A stretch of DNA of 30,583 nucleotides, taken from NCBI GenBank assembly GCA_946478975.1, contig CAMLEO010000050.1, positions 1 to 30,583 on the forward strand, given 5' to 3'. Position 1 is the stretch's first letter, and each line of letters starts with the position of its first letter. The DNA comes from an uncultured Steroidobacter sp. (GTDB lineage Bacteria > Pseudomonadota > Gammaproteobacteria > Steroidobacterales > Steroidobacteraceae). A model generated the notes under the pieces. The model was not told where the DNA came from. It saw only the letters and a list, made by a program, of their open reading frames with translations, and made no database searches. The position numbers were made by a program, and so were the translations under genes. Shown one piece after another: positions 17,402-25,300 of the stretch.

Positions 17402-17431
17402 GGGCGGATGCATCGGTCCATGCATCCGCCC
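17402..17431 (-). terminator. Terminator after the nagP-like gene
   Basis: A perfect 12-bp stem, GGGCGGATGCAT (17402-17413) paired with ATGCATCCGCCC (17420-17431), with a 6-base loop. It begins 31 bases past the MFS gene stop. Read on the minus strand the stem is followed by the T-rich TTGTTGTTGAG, suitable for intrinsic termination, and it separates the sugar locus from the histidine kinase gene. Confidence 0.8.
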
Positions 17432-17462
17432 GCTCGTCGACTCTACTCAAGCGAGAAATCCG

Positions 17463-18770
17463 TCACACGTTGGTGCGGGCGTTCGCTGCCGAAATCTCCG
17501 CATCCGGCACGCTGCGCACGATGTGGCCCTTCAGCCCGTAGAACACGATGTACGCGTAGCAGATGGCGGGCACGAAGAACGAGGTCAGCAGGCCCATCTT
17601 GTCGGCGAAGAACCCTTGCACCACCGGCATGATGGCGCCGCCGACGATGGCCATGCACAGCACGCCCGAGCCCTCGCCCGTGTGCCGGCCGAGCCTGGCG
17701 ATGCCGAGCGTGAAAATGGTCGGGAACATGATGGAATTGAACAGGCCGATGGACAGCACTGCATACATTGCGACCTTGCCGGCCGAGCTCATGGCCAGGA
17801 TCAGCAGCAGGATCACGCACGCCGCGTTGAAGGCCAACACCTGGCCGGGCCTGGCTTTGCGAAGCACGACTGCACCGATGAAGCGTCCGATCATGGCGCC
17901 GCCCCAGTACAACGATACATAACGAGCCGCGACGTTCTCGGGCAGGCCGGCGACTTCCGGCTGGCCCATCAAATTCACCAGGTAACTGCCGATCGCGACC
18001 TCGCCCCCCACGTACGTGAAGATGGCGATCGCGCCGAGCACCAGGTGCGAATGTTTCCAAACGCTCGGCACGTTGTGATCGTCCGCGGCCGCGGTAGTCG
18101 CGTCCGTGCCGGTCACGACTGGCAGCTTGAACTGCGAGAACACGACCGCGATCGCGAACAGCAGGCCGGCGAGCACCAGGTACGGCCCCTGCACCGTCGC
18201 GATCTCTTTGGACTTGTCGAGTGCGACCCCGGTCGCCACCGTCAGGATGAACACCGAGCCGAGATACGGTCCGATCGTCGTACCCAGGGAGTTGAATGCT
18301 TGTGTGAGATTCAGACGGCTGGCGGCGGTCTTCGGCGGGCCGAGCACCGATACATAAGGATTCGCGGCCACTTGTAACAACGTGATGCCCGAGGCCAGCA
18401 CGAACAAGGCGGCGAGGAACAAGGGATAAGACTGCGCCGAGGCTGCCGGATAGAAACCGAGGCAACCGATGCCTGCCGTCGACAGGCCGATGATGATGCC
18501 GTAGCGATAACCGAGCTTCTCGACCAGGTAGCCCGAGGGCAGCGACATCACGAAGTAGGCGCCGAAAAAACAAAACTGAATCAACGAGGCCTGCACATAA
18601 CTCAGAGTAAAGATCGCCTTCAGGTGCGGGATCAGGATGTCGTTCAGCGAGGTGATCAGGCCCCACATGAAAAACAACGAGGTGAGCACCACCAGTGCCG
18701 GCAGGTAGTTCGGCCCCGAATAGGGCGCAGCGGTCGATTGCGGTCCTGTGCCGCTGGTCGAATTCATCAT
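17463..18770 (-). CDS. nagP: MFS sugar permease, FucP/NagP (FHS) family; probable N-acetylglucosamine transporter
   Basis: 435 residues with about 12 membrane segments. The first reads LPALVVLTSLFFMWGLITSLNDILIPHLK, the hallmark of the fucose/glucose-galactose:H+ symporter (FHS) family, followed by QASLIQFCFFGAYFVMSLPSG and a NLTQAFNSLGTTIGPYLG segment. It belongs to the inner membrane and carries unphosphorylated sugar with protons. NagP of Xanthomonas and Shewanella GlcNAc loci is the closest functional match, supported here by the neighbouring GlcNAc PTS genes and hexosaminidase; substrate assignment is inferred. It starts at an ATG after a GGGGGAA ribosome site, 99 bases from the PTS permease stop, and a palindrome at 18797-18810 suggests its own regulated promoter. 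Confidence 0.88.
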   Translation of the reverse strand: MMNSTSGTGPQSTAAPYSGPNYLPALVVLTSLFFMWGLITSLNDILIPHLKAIFTLSYVQASLIQFCFFGAYFVMSLPSGYLVEKLGYRYGIIIGLSTAGIGCLGFYPAASAQSYPLFLAALFVLASGITLLQVAANPYVSVLGPPKTAASRLNLTQAFNSLGTTIGPYLGSVFILTVATGVALDKSKEIATVQGPYLVLAGLLFAIAVVFSQFKLPVVTGTDATTAAADDHNVPSVWKHSHLVLGAIAIFTYVGGEVAIGSYLVNLMGQPEVAGLPENVAARYVSLYWGGAMIGRFIGAVVLRKARPGQVLAFNAACVILLLILAMSSAGKVAMYAVLSIGLFNSIMFPTIFTLGIARLGRHTGEGSGVLCMAIVGGAIMPVVQGFFADKMGLLTSFFVPAICYAYIVFYGLKGHIVRSVPDAEISAANARTNV

Positions 18771-18796
18771 CGGTTCCCCCGGATCGGATCGTTATG

Positions 18797-18810
18797 TGAC
18801 AACGTTGTCA
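18797..18810. promoter_or_regulatory. LacI-type operator-like palindrome upstream of nagP
   Basis: TGACAACGTTGTCA is a perfect 14-bp palindrome with a central CG, ending 27 bases before the MFS start codon. The form TGACA-NCGN-TGTCA resembles operators of LacI-family regulators, and specifically what I recall for NagR boxes in GlcNAc loci of Xanthomonads and Alteromonads. No LacI-type gene is in the window, so the binding protein would be encoded elsewhere. Confidence 0.65.
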
Positions 18811-18822
18811 GCATGCCAGAGA

Positions 18823-18845
18823 GCGCGGCTCGGGGAAAGCCGCGC
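18823..18845 (-). terminator. Hairpin downstream of the PTS permease gene
   Basis: GCGCGGCT (18823-18830) pairs perfectly with AGCCGCGC (18838-18845) around a 7-base loop, starting 24 bases past the EIICB stop. No T run follows on the minus strand, so it may be a weak or processing hairpin that attenuates transcription between the PTS permease and nagP genes and not a full terminator. Confidence 0.45.
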
Positions 18846-18869
18846 CCTGGCCAATATTCAGGCGACTAT

Positions 18870-20591
18870 TCAGGCTTGGGTGCGGAGCCGATCCACCGCC
18901 GCGAACAGTGCCGCCGACATCGGTCCAGCGAGGACATGCAGGCTGTTCGGCGCCGGCCGAGCTATGCCGCGGACCCCGGACACTTGCTCGGGGCGGCCCG
19001 GGACCGAGCCCTCGTTCAGACTGAAACAAAGTCGACTGGCCGCGAGGCGCAGCTCGCGAATGTTCGCTGCTCCGCCGAGGGAATGGATCAGTCCTCGGGC
19101 CATGTCTTCGATATTCACATCGGCATTCACATCGCCCTTGCCCGCCACTGGCAGCTTCAGGCCAGCGCGAATCGACGACGCCAGTTGATCGGCAATCGGG
19201 CCCACCACCACCTGCAATGTTTCTTTGGAGGGCCGCACGAAACCGCGTGCGCCGAGCGATTTGAGCGCTGCTTCATTAACGACGGTCTGATCGCGAATCG
19301 CCAGGCGCAAGCGCGTGGTGCACGCATCGACCGTGACCAGATTGCCGGCGCCGCCCAACCCGCGAATCCAGCCCTGGATCGAATCGTCCTGCGTCGTCGC
19401 TTCGCCCCGCGGCTGCGCGTCTTCAACCTCGCGACCCGGCGTCGCCAGGTTGAACCGCACGATAAAGAAATGAAACACCCCGTAATACAAACCGAAGTAC
19501 ACCAGCCCGAACGGAATCAGCAGCAGCGGCTGAGTCGCCTGTTTGAAGTTCAACACGTAATCGAAGAAGCCCGCCGAGAAGCCGAAGCCGAGGTGAATGT
19601 TCAGATACTGCATCAGCGGAAACGCGAGGCCGGTCAGCACTGCATGAATGGCGTAGAGCACCGGCGCCAGAAACATGAAAGAAAACTCGATCGGCTCGGT
19701 GACGCCGGTCAGGAACGACGTCAGCGCCATCGAGAACAACATGCCGCCCACCGCCGCCCGCCGCTCGGGCTTCGCAGTCCGATACATGGCGAGACACGCC
19801 GCCGGCAGTCCAAACATCATCACCGGAAAGAACCCGGACATGAACACGCCGGCGCTCGGATCGCCGGCGAAGAAACGTTTCAAATCGCCGGTGACGCCCT
19901 GGTAGTCGCCCAACAGGAACCACGCCATGCTGTTGATGATGTGATGCAAGCCAGTGATGATCAGCACGCGGTTCAGCACGCCATAGGCAAACAAACCGAT
20001 CGATCCGGACCCGAGCACCCCGTGACTCACGGCGTCCATGCCGCGTTCGAGCACGGGCCAGCCGTAGCCGAAGCCAAGCGCGAGCACGATGCCCGCCGTG
20101 CCGCTCGCGATTGGAACAAAGCGCCGGCCGCCGAAGAAGGCGAGGTAGCTCGGCAACCGAATATCGCTGTAGCGGTTGTAGAACATGCCCGCGATCAAGC
20201 CGGACAACAGCCCAGCCGGCACGCTCAGCTTCGCCAGCTCGCGCGTACGAAATGCGGCCATTGCGAGGTCGCGGGCGCGGCCGGCGAGATCCGCCGTGAC
20301 ATCCGGCGGCACGGCGATCAGCACTTCTGCACCTTTCGTCGTCACCAAATATCCAACGACGCTCGCCAGACCCGCCGCGCCGTGATTCTCACGAGCGAGG
20401 CCGACGGCCACGCCGATAGCAAACAACAAGCCGAGGTTGGAGAAGATCGCGTCGCCCGCGGCGGCGATGGCAGGCATATCTAACAAGTCCGCCTGCCCCA
20501 ATCGCAGCAGCAGCGCCGCCACCGGCAACACCGCAATCGGCAGCATCAGCGCCCGCCCGATCGACTGCAAACCCGTGATCACGTTTTTCAT
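18870..20591 (-). CDS. nagE: PTS N-acetylglucosamine-specific permease EIICB with an extra degenerate EIIB domain
   Basis: 573 residues. The EIIC domain (about 1-385) is the multi-pass glucose/GlcNAc channel, with ITGLHHIINSMAW (212-224), FMSGFFPVMMFGLPAACLAMY and TGVTEPIEFSFMFLAP (295-310). An EIIB domain follows (about 403-478), with phospho-Cys 424 in VDACTTRLRL. Residues 494-570 repeat the EIIB pattern (SLGGAANIRELRLAASRLCFSL), but the aligned cysteine is Ala 517. It takes phosphate from EIIA and phosphorylates GlcNAc during import to GlcNAc-6-P. EIIA is not attached; it is supplied by the fused protein encoded 12 bases upstream, and AGGA lies 6 bases before this ATG. GlcNAc rather than glucose specificity is inferred from family resemblance and the hexosaminidase context. 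Confidence 0.92.
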   Translation of the reverse strand: MKNVITGLQSIGRALMLPIAVLPVAALLLRLGQADLLDMPAIAAAGDAIFSNLGLLFAIGVAVGLARENHGAAGLASVVGYLVTTKGAEVLIAVPPDVTADLAGRARDLAMAAFRTRELAKLSVPAGLLSGLIAGMFYNRYSDIRLPSYLAFFGGRRFVPIASGTAGIVLALGFGYGWPVLERGMDAVSHGVLGSGSIGLFAYGVLNRVLIITGLHHIINSMAWFLLGDYQGVTGDLKRFFAGDPSAGVFMSGFFPVMMFGLPAACLAMYRTAKPERRAAVGGMLFSMALTSFLTGVTEPIEFSFMFLAPVLYAIHAVLTGLAFPLMQYLNIHLGFGFSAGFFDYVLNFKQATQPLLLIPFGLVYFGLYYGVFHFFIVRFNLATPGREVEDAQPRGEATTQDDSIQGWIRGLGGAGNLVTVDACTTRLRLAIRDQTVVNEAALKSLGARGFVRPSKETLQVVVGPIADQLASSIRAGLKLPVAGKGDVNADVNIEDMARGLIHSLGGAANIRELRLAASRLCFSLNEGSVPGRPEQVSGVRGIARPAPNSLHVLAGPMSAALFAAVDRLRTQA

Positions 20592-20603
20592 GGCGTGTCC
20601 TGA

Positions 20604-23147
20604 TCAGGAAACGACGCGCGTCTCGGAGACGCAGAATTCATTCGCCAGTGCTCGCACCGCTTCGGCCGTATCCATCACGATTGCCCGCTGCGCGAGCGCG
20701 CGACAGGCTTCGACGGTCAGTGTGCGAATCAAGCTCTTCATTTGTGGCACGAGGGTCGGCACGACCGACAACTCACGTACGCCCAATCCAATGAGAATCG
20801 GCACCGCCGCCGGCTCCGACGCCAGGCCGCCGCAGACCGCGACGAGTTTGTCGTGCTCCTCGGCAGCATCGACCGTCATTGCGATCAAGTTCAACACGGC
20901 TGGATGCAAACCGTCGATTCGGTGTGCAAGATCCGCGTGCCCGCGATCCATCGCGAGGGTGTACTGAGTGAGATCATTGGTGCCGATCGAAAGGAACTCG
21001 ACCTCGCGCGCGATTCGGCCTGCGATGACTGCGGACGCCGGTGTTTCAACCATTGCGCCGACTTGCACCGGCGCGGTGATGCCGAGTTCACGTCGCACCT
21101 CATCGAGCATGCGACGCACGGCCCGAATCTCGGCGGGATCCGTGATCATGGGCAGCAGCACGCGACATTGATCGACCGGCTGCACTCGCAAGATCGCTCG
21201 CAGCTGGACGCGAAGCAGATCCGGACGCCACAAGCTCGTGCGCACACCTCGCAAGCCCAGCGCGGGGTTTTCCTCCGCGGGCAGCGGCAGATAAGGAATG
21301 GGCTTGTCGCCGCCGATATCCAAGGTGCGGATCACCAGCGGCCGGCCTTCCAATGCTTTCGCGATGCCCTGGTACTGCTGCAGTTGTTCGTCTTCGGTCG
21401 GCGGCTGTTCGCGCTCCAGGAACAAAAACTCCGTTCGCAACAGTCCGCAGCCTTCCGCGCCGTGTGCGACGGCGACTTGGGCTTCGGCGATCGAACCCAG
21501 GTTCGCGAACACTTCGATGCGTTCGCCATCGGCAGTCCGGCAATCGACGTGAGCCGCGGCTCGTTCGGTTTGCTGACGCTGACGACGCTGCGACAATGTT
21601 TGCTCGGCCGCCGCGAGCGCGACCTGGTCCGGCGAGATGCTGAGATTGCCTTGCTCGGCGTCGAGCACCAGCCAGGCACCCTCTTCCACCGTCAGCACCG
21701 TGGAACCGAGCGCCACCAGTGCGGGCACGCCCATCGCTGCAGCGAGAATCGCAACGTGAGATGTCGGGCCGCCGGCGGCGAGGCAGATGCCGGCGAGTTT
21801 GTTTGCATCGAGGGAGACCAGTTGCGAAGGTTTCAAATCTTCGGCAACGAGGATGGCGCGCTCGGGCAAGTCGGGTATCGCCGCCGGCGCGGCGCCGCTC
21901 AGGGCGAGCAGCACTTGGGATTCGAGATCGATCAAGTCGTCGACGCGCTCGGACATTCGCTGATCGCCGAGCGCACGCAATGTATCGGCACTGTCGCGGA
22001 CGGCGCGTCGCCATGCGAAGGCGGCGCTCTTGCCTCTTGAGATGGCGCGACGGGCGGAGGCGACCAGTTCCCAGTCGTCAATGAATTCCAGGTGGGCGCT
22101 GATAACTTCCTGCGCCGGCCCTTTCGAGTGCTGCACCAGTTGATTCAACCGCGCTCGCACTTCATCCCGCGCCCGCTCGAACTCGGCGCTTTCGTGAGCA
22201 ATTCCGCGACCTGCTTCGACGACCGCGATCTCCGCCGCCTTCAAGGTGACAGCCCGACCGACGGCCAACCCCCGACTCGCGATCACACCGCGAAGACGAT
22301 TCGCAGGCGCTGCGCGCGATGTTTCGTCCTTGACGGCGGCCGGCGCAGGCGTGAGCTTAGGGGCATGAGGGGTAACATGCGGCGCCTCACGAATGTTCAA
22401 TATCGCTTGCTGCAATTGTTCGAGCACGCGCTCGGCATTCTCACCAGCAGCAGCAATCGAAATCTCATCGCCATGCTTGGCACCCAGCGCCATCAGCGAC
22501 ACCGCGCTGCGGGCGTTGGCAGAGCGCCCGTTCGCACTCACGGTGATCTCCAGACTCTGCGCCTTGGCGAAGTTCGCGATCATCGCCGCCGGGCGAGCAT
22601 GAATGCCGTGTTCGAGCGCAATGGGAAAGCTCAAGCTCACTTCCTTGCTGCTCGCACTTGCCTGCGCGACAGCGCTCTCGGCAACGGCTCGAATCTCACA
22701 AATGGCATCGCCGACTTCAACGCTGCGATCCGCACGCACATTCGCGACAGCGAAATGGTCGCCGTTGGTCACCAGGATGGGCGTGATCAAACTCTTCGCA
22801 CCCTGCGCGAGCACGTCGAGATCGAACTTCAACAACGGCTCGCCCTTCTTCACCCGCGCGCCCTGTCGCACGAGCGTCTCAAATCCTTTGCCTCCAAGCC
22901 CGACCGTATCGATGCCCACATGCATCAAAATCTCAGCCCCGTTCTCCGCCCGCACAGCGACCGCATGCTTTGACGGCGCGACGGAAATCACTTCACCGTC
23001 GCAGGGTGCGTACAACGTATCTCCAGTGGGATCGATCGCGACCCCGTCGCCCAGCAGGCGCTGTGCGAACACCTCGTCGGGTGTTTCATCAAGCGGCGCA
23101 CACCAGCCGCGCAACGGAGCATGCAGCGTTACAGCCGAACCCTTCAT
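20604..23147 (-). CDS. nagF: Fused PTS protein EIIA-HPr-EI (phosphoenolpyruvate-protein phosphotransferase)
   Basis: 847 residues from the ATG at 23147, which overlaps the hexosaminidase TGA as ATGA; the frame extends to 23240, but the overlap favours this start. Domains in order: glucose-type EIIA (about 5-150, phospho-His 76 in ILMHVGIDTVGLGGKGFE), HPr (about 168-255, phospho-His 183 in HGIHARPAAM), a Pro/Ala linker, then EI (about 283-845). EI shows phospho-His 464 in GGPTSHVAILAAAMGVPA, a PEP-barrel segment GLLRTEFLFLERE, ETPASAVIAG, SIGTNDLTQYTLAMDR, and Cys 772 in VCGGLASEP. One chain therefore carries phosphate from PEP through EI and HPr to EIIA, and on to the EIIB of the adjacent permease: a self-contained GlcNAc uptake route. 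It acts in the cytoplasm at the inner membrane. Confidence 0.95.
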   Translation of the reverse strand: MKGSAVTLHAPLRGWCAPLDETPDEVFAQRLLGDGVAIDPTGDTLYAPCDGEVISVAPSKHAVAVRAENGAEILMHVGIDTVGLGGKGFETLVRQGARVKKGEPLLKFDLDVLAQGAKSLITPILVTNGDHFAVANVRADRSVEVGDAICEIRAVAESAVAQASASSKEVSLSFPIALEHGIHARPAAMIANFAKAQSLEITVSANGRSANARSAVSLMALGAKHGDEISIAAAGENAERVLEQLQQAILNIREAPHVTPHAPKLTPAPAAVKDETSRAAPANRLRGVIASRGLAVGRAVTLKAAEIAVVEAGRGIAHESAEFERARDEVRARLNQLVQHSKGPAQEVISAHLEFIDDWELVASARRAISRGKSAAFAWRRAVRDSADTLRALGDQRMSERVDDLIDLESQVLLALSGAAPAAIPDLPERAILVAEDLKPSQLVSLDANKLAGICLAAGGPTSHVAILAAAMGVPALVALGSTVLTVEEGAWLVLDAEQGNLSISPDQVALAAAEQTLSQRRQRQQTERAAAHVDCRTADGERIEVFANLGSIAEAQVAVAHGAEGCGLLRTEFLFLEREQPPTEDEQLQQYQGIAKALEGRPLVIRTLDIGGDKPIPYLPLPAEENPALGLRGVRTSLWRPDLLRVQLRAILRVQPVDQCRVLLPMITDPAEIRAVRRMLDEVRRELGITAPVQVGAMVETPASAVIAGRIAREVEFLSIGTNDLTQYTLAMDRGHADLAHRIDGLHPAVLNLIAMTVDAAEEHDKLVAVCGGLASEPAAVPILIGLGVRELSVVPTLVPQMKSLIRTLTVEACRALAQRAIVMDTAEAVRALANEFCVSETRVVS

Positions 23148-25300
23148 TGAACGGACCCCTGCGCGCCGCCGGCGCTGCTCAGCTCCACCGATTGGAGTAC
23201 CCACAACGGATCGATGCTTTTTTGCGTGAACGTCAAGCACAGATCATGTTTACCCATCCTGGGCCGAATCGTCGCCGGAGGCAATTTGGTCACTCCGAAC
23301 TCCGCAGCCGCCGGAGCGAGCGGGAGCACAGCGATGCGCTCGCCGCCGCAACCATCCATGCGAATTTCCAGCTCGCCCGCCGCGGTGGCCGGCTTCTGGA
23401 ACTTGATTTGTTTGATCTCATCGCCGATCTGGAAATTGAACGGCACCTGCCCCACCGAGGCGACGATCGCACCGACATTGGAAAGCTCCGCCTCTTTAAA
23501 GATCCAGCACGGCTGCATGATGTCGACCAGGAACGTCGCGCGCTCGCCGTACACCGGCGCATCGTCTTCGAGCGACAAGGCAATTTTGTCGCTGCACAAA
23601 CTCAGCTGGTGACTGGTCCGCCGATTCGCTTCCAGCGGCTGCGCTCCAGGCGCCGAGGCGTAACGAACACCCAAGCTTTTGTAACGCTCCAGCTGCGCCG
23701 GCAACCGCTCAGCGAACGCGGTCCAGTTCTTGTTCTCCGGCGATGACCATGCGATCTCGGCAACAGCGGCCGCACGCGGAAACGTCATGAACTCCACGCG
23801 ATCCGGCGAGCGCATATATTCCGTCCAGATGTTCGCCTGCACGCCGAGAACGTGCTTGCGCTCGGCTTCATTCAGCGCCGCGGGCATGGGATCGAATTTG
23901 TACACCTCTTCGATGCCGATGACACGCCCGCGTCCCGGCACCGGAACATCCACCGGACGATTGTCGAAATACAAGATGGGCGCCGGCGACAGCACCGCAT
24001 CGTGCCCAGCCTTCGCGGCGGCCACCGCACCGTCGATGCCACGCCACGACATCACGGTTGCGTTCGATGCGAGCCCACCTTCCAGAATCTCATCCCAGCC
24101 GATGAGGCGGCGGCCTTTGCCGCTCAGGAACTTCTCCATGCGAGCGATGAAATAACTTTGCAGAGCATGTTCGTCCGTCACTCCGAGCTCGCGCATGCGC
24201 GCTTGCACTCGCGGCGACGCCTTCCATTGATCCTTCACGGCTTCGTCACCGCCGACATGAATGTATTGACCTGGAAACAATGCGGTCACTTCGGTCAGCA
24301 CATCTTCAAAGAATCGGAAGGTCGAATCCTCGACGTTGAACAGGCTGTGATAGACGCCCCAATCGGCCGGCACCTGCGCCGATGACGGCGGCACAACCGC
24401 AAGCTCGGGATAAGCGGCAATGGCCGCGCTCGCATGACCGGGCACATCGATCTCCGGCACGATCGTGATATTGCGGGACGCGGCGTACGCAACGATCTCG
24501 CGCACCTGGTCCTGCGAATAGAATCCACCATACATCTGCGGCTTGCCGGTCGCAGGATCGAGATTCGCAGCCGGCGCCTGGCCGGCCGGAACGCGCCACG
24601 CGCCGAGATCGGTGAGCCGCGGATATTTCTTGATCTCGATCCGCCAGCCCTGGTCGTCGGTGAGATGCCAGTGCAGCACGTTGAACTTATGCAGCGCCAT
24701 CACATCGATGAACTGGCGCACGAACTCCGGCGACTGGTAGTGACGCGCCGAGTCCAGCATCAGTCCTCGCCAGGCGAAGCGCGGCGAATCGTTGATGGTC
24801 ACCGCCGGCAGCGCCAGTCCATCGGGCTGCTTGGAGATCAGCTGCCACAACGTGATCGCACCATATAAAAGGCCGCGAGAGTCCCCGGCGTTGACGACCA
24901 CTCGGCTGGCGGAGGTGACCAGCGAATAGCCTTCGGTCCCGAACGTGCTCTCGCCGGCCGTAAGCTTGAACTCGATGACGTTGCTGGCGTCCGCATTGGC
25001 AGCTTTCGCGCCCAGTCCAACGCCGTAAGTTTTCCGCACCAGCTCGCTGAAGTAATCAGCGACGCGCTTGCCTGCCGCGCCATCGCCGAACGCGAGTTTC
25101 GTAGCGGCATTGATGACGAACGCGCCCTGCCCTCGTTCGATTCTGGCAGGCGCCGGAATGACACTCACCGGAAGATCGCGAGCTGCAGGCGCGGGCGCGT
25201 CGGCCTGCTTACAGGCGCCGAGCGCGAACGCTGCCAGTGCAAAGACCGCAGCGAGGGCAGTATGCTGCGACGATCGTTTCATGAATTCAGCGCCCGCCAT
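23144..25300 (-). CDS. Beta-N-acetylhexosaminidase, GH20, lipoprotein
   Basis: 718 residues from the ATG at 25300, chosen because GGGAG lies 5 bases upstream; an ATG at 25282 is the alternative. The signal ends in lipobox ALGAC with lipid-acceptor Cys 30, so the enzyme is membrane-anchored and periplasmic or surface-exposed. The GH20b-like domain (about 44-170) is followed by the barrel with FAWRGLMLDSARHY, NVLHWHLTDDQGWRIEIK and the catalytic pair in HVGGDEAVKDQW (Asp 352, Glu 353), which uses substrate-assisted catalysis through the acetamido group. Residues from about 575 form an extra beta-rich C-terminal module ending DLCLTFTQKSIDPLW. It should release terminal GlcNAc (or GalNAc) from chitooligosaccharides or glycans to feed the PTS genes downstream. 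First gene of its operon. Confidence 0.93.
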   Translation of the reverse strand: MAGAEFMKRSSQHTALAAVFALAAFALGACKQADAPAPAARDLPVSVIPAPARIERGQGAFVINAATKLAFGDGAAGKRVADYFSELVRKTYGVGLGAKAANADASNVIEFKLTAGESTFGTEGYSLVTSASRVVVNAGDSRGLLYGAITLWQLISKQPDGLALPAVTINDSPRFAWRGLMLDSARHYQSPEFVRQFIDVMALHKFNVLHWHLTDDQGWRIEIKKYPRLTDLGAWRVPAGQAPAANLDPATGKPQMYGGFYSQDQVREIVAYAASRNITIVPEIDVPGHASAAIAAYPELAVVPPSSAQVPADWGVYHSLFNVEDSTFRFFEDVLTEVTALFPGQYIHVGGDEAVKDQWKASPRVQARMRELGVTDEHALQSYFIARMEKFLSGKGRRLIGWDEILEGGLASNATVMSWRGIDGAVAAAKAGHDAVLSPAPILYFDNRPVDVPVPGRGRVIGIEEVYKFDPMPAALNEAERKHVLGVQANIWTEYMRSPDRVEFMTFPRAAAVAEIAWSSPENKNWTAFAERLPAQLERYKSLGVRYASAPGAQPLEANRRTSHQLSLCSDKIALSLEDDAPVYGERATFLVDIMQPCWIFKEAELSNVGAIVASVGQVPFNFQIGDEIKQIKFQKPATAAGELEIRMDGCGGERIAVLPLAPAAAEFGVTKLPPATIRPRMGKHDLCLTFTQKSIDPLWVLQSVELSSAGGAQGSVQ

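Noticed and set aside
18624..20483. Open frame of 619 codons on the plus strand
   Set aside because: It lies opposite the PTS permease and part of the MFS gene, both clearly real. The product is a low-complexity Arg/His/Gln/Glu sequence without domains.
25068..25280. N-terminal extension of the sulfotransferase
   Set aside because: It is antisense to the hexosaminidase signal region, Ala/Ser-rich and without TPR similarity. Starts at 25281 or 25299 fit the domain layout better.
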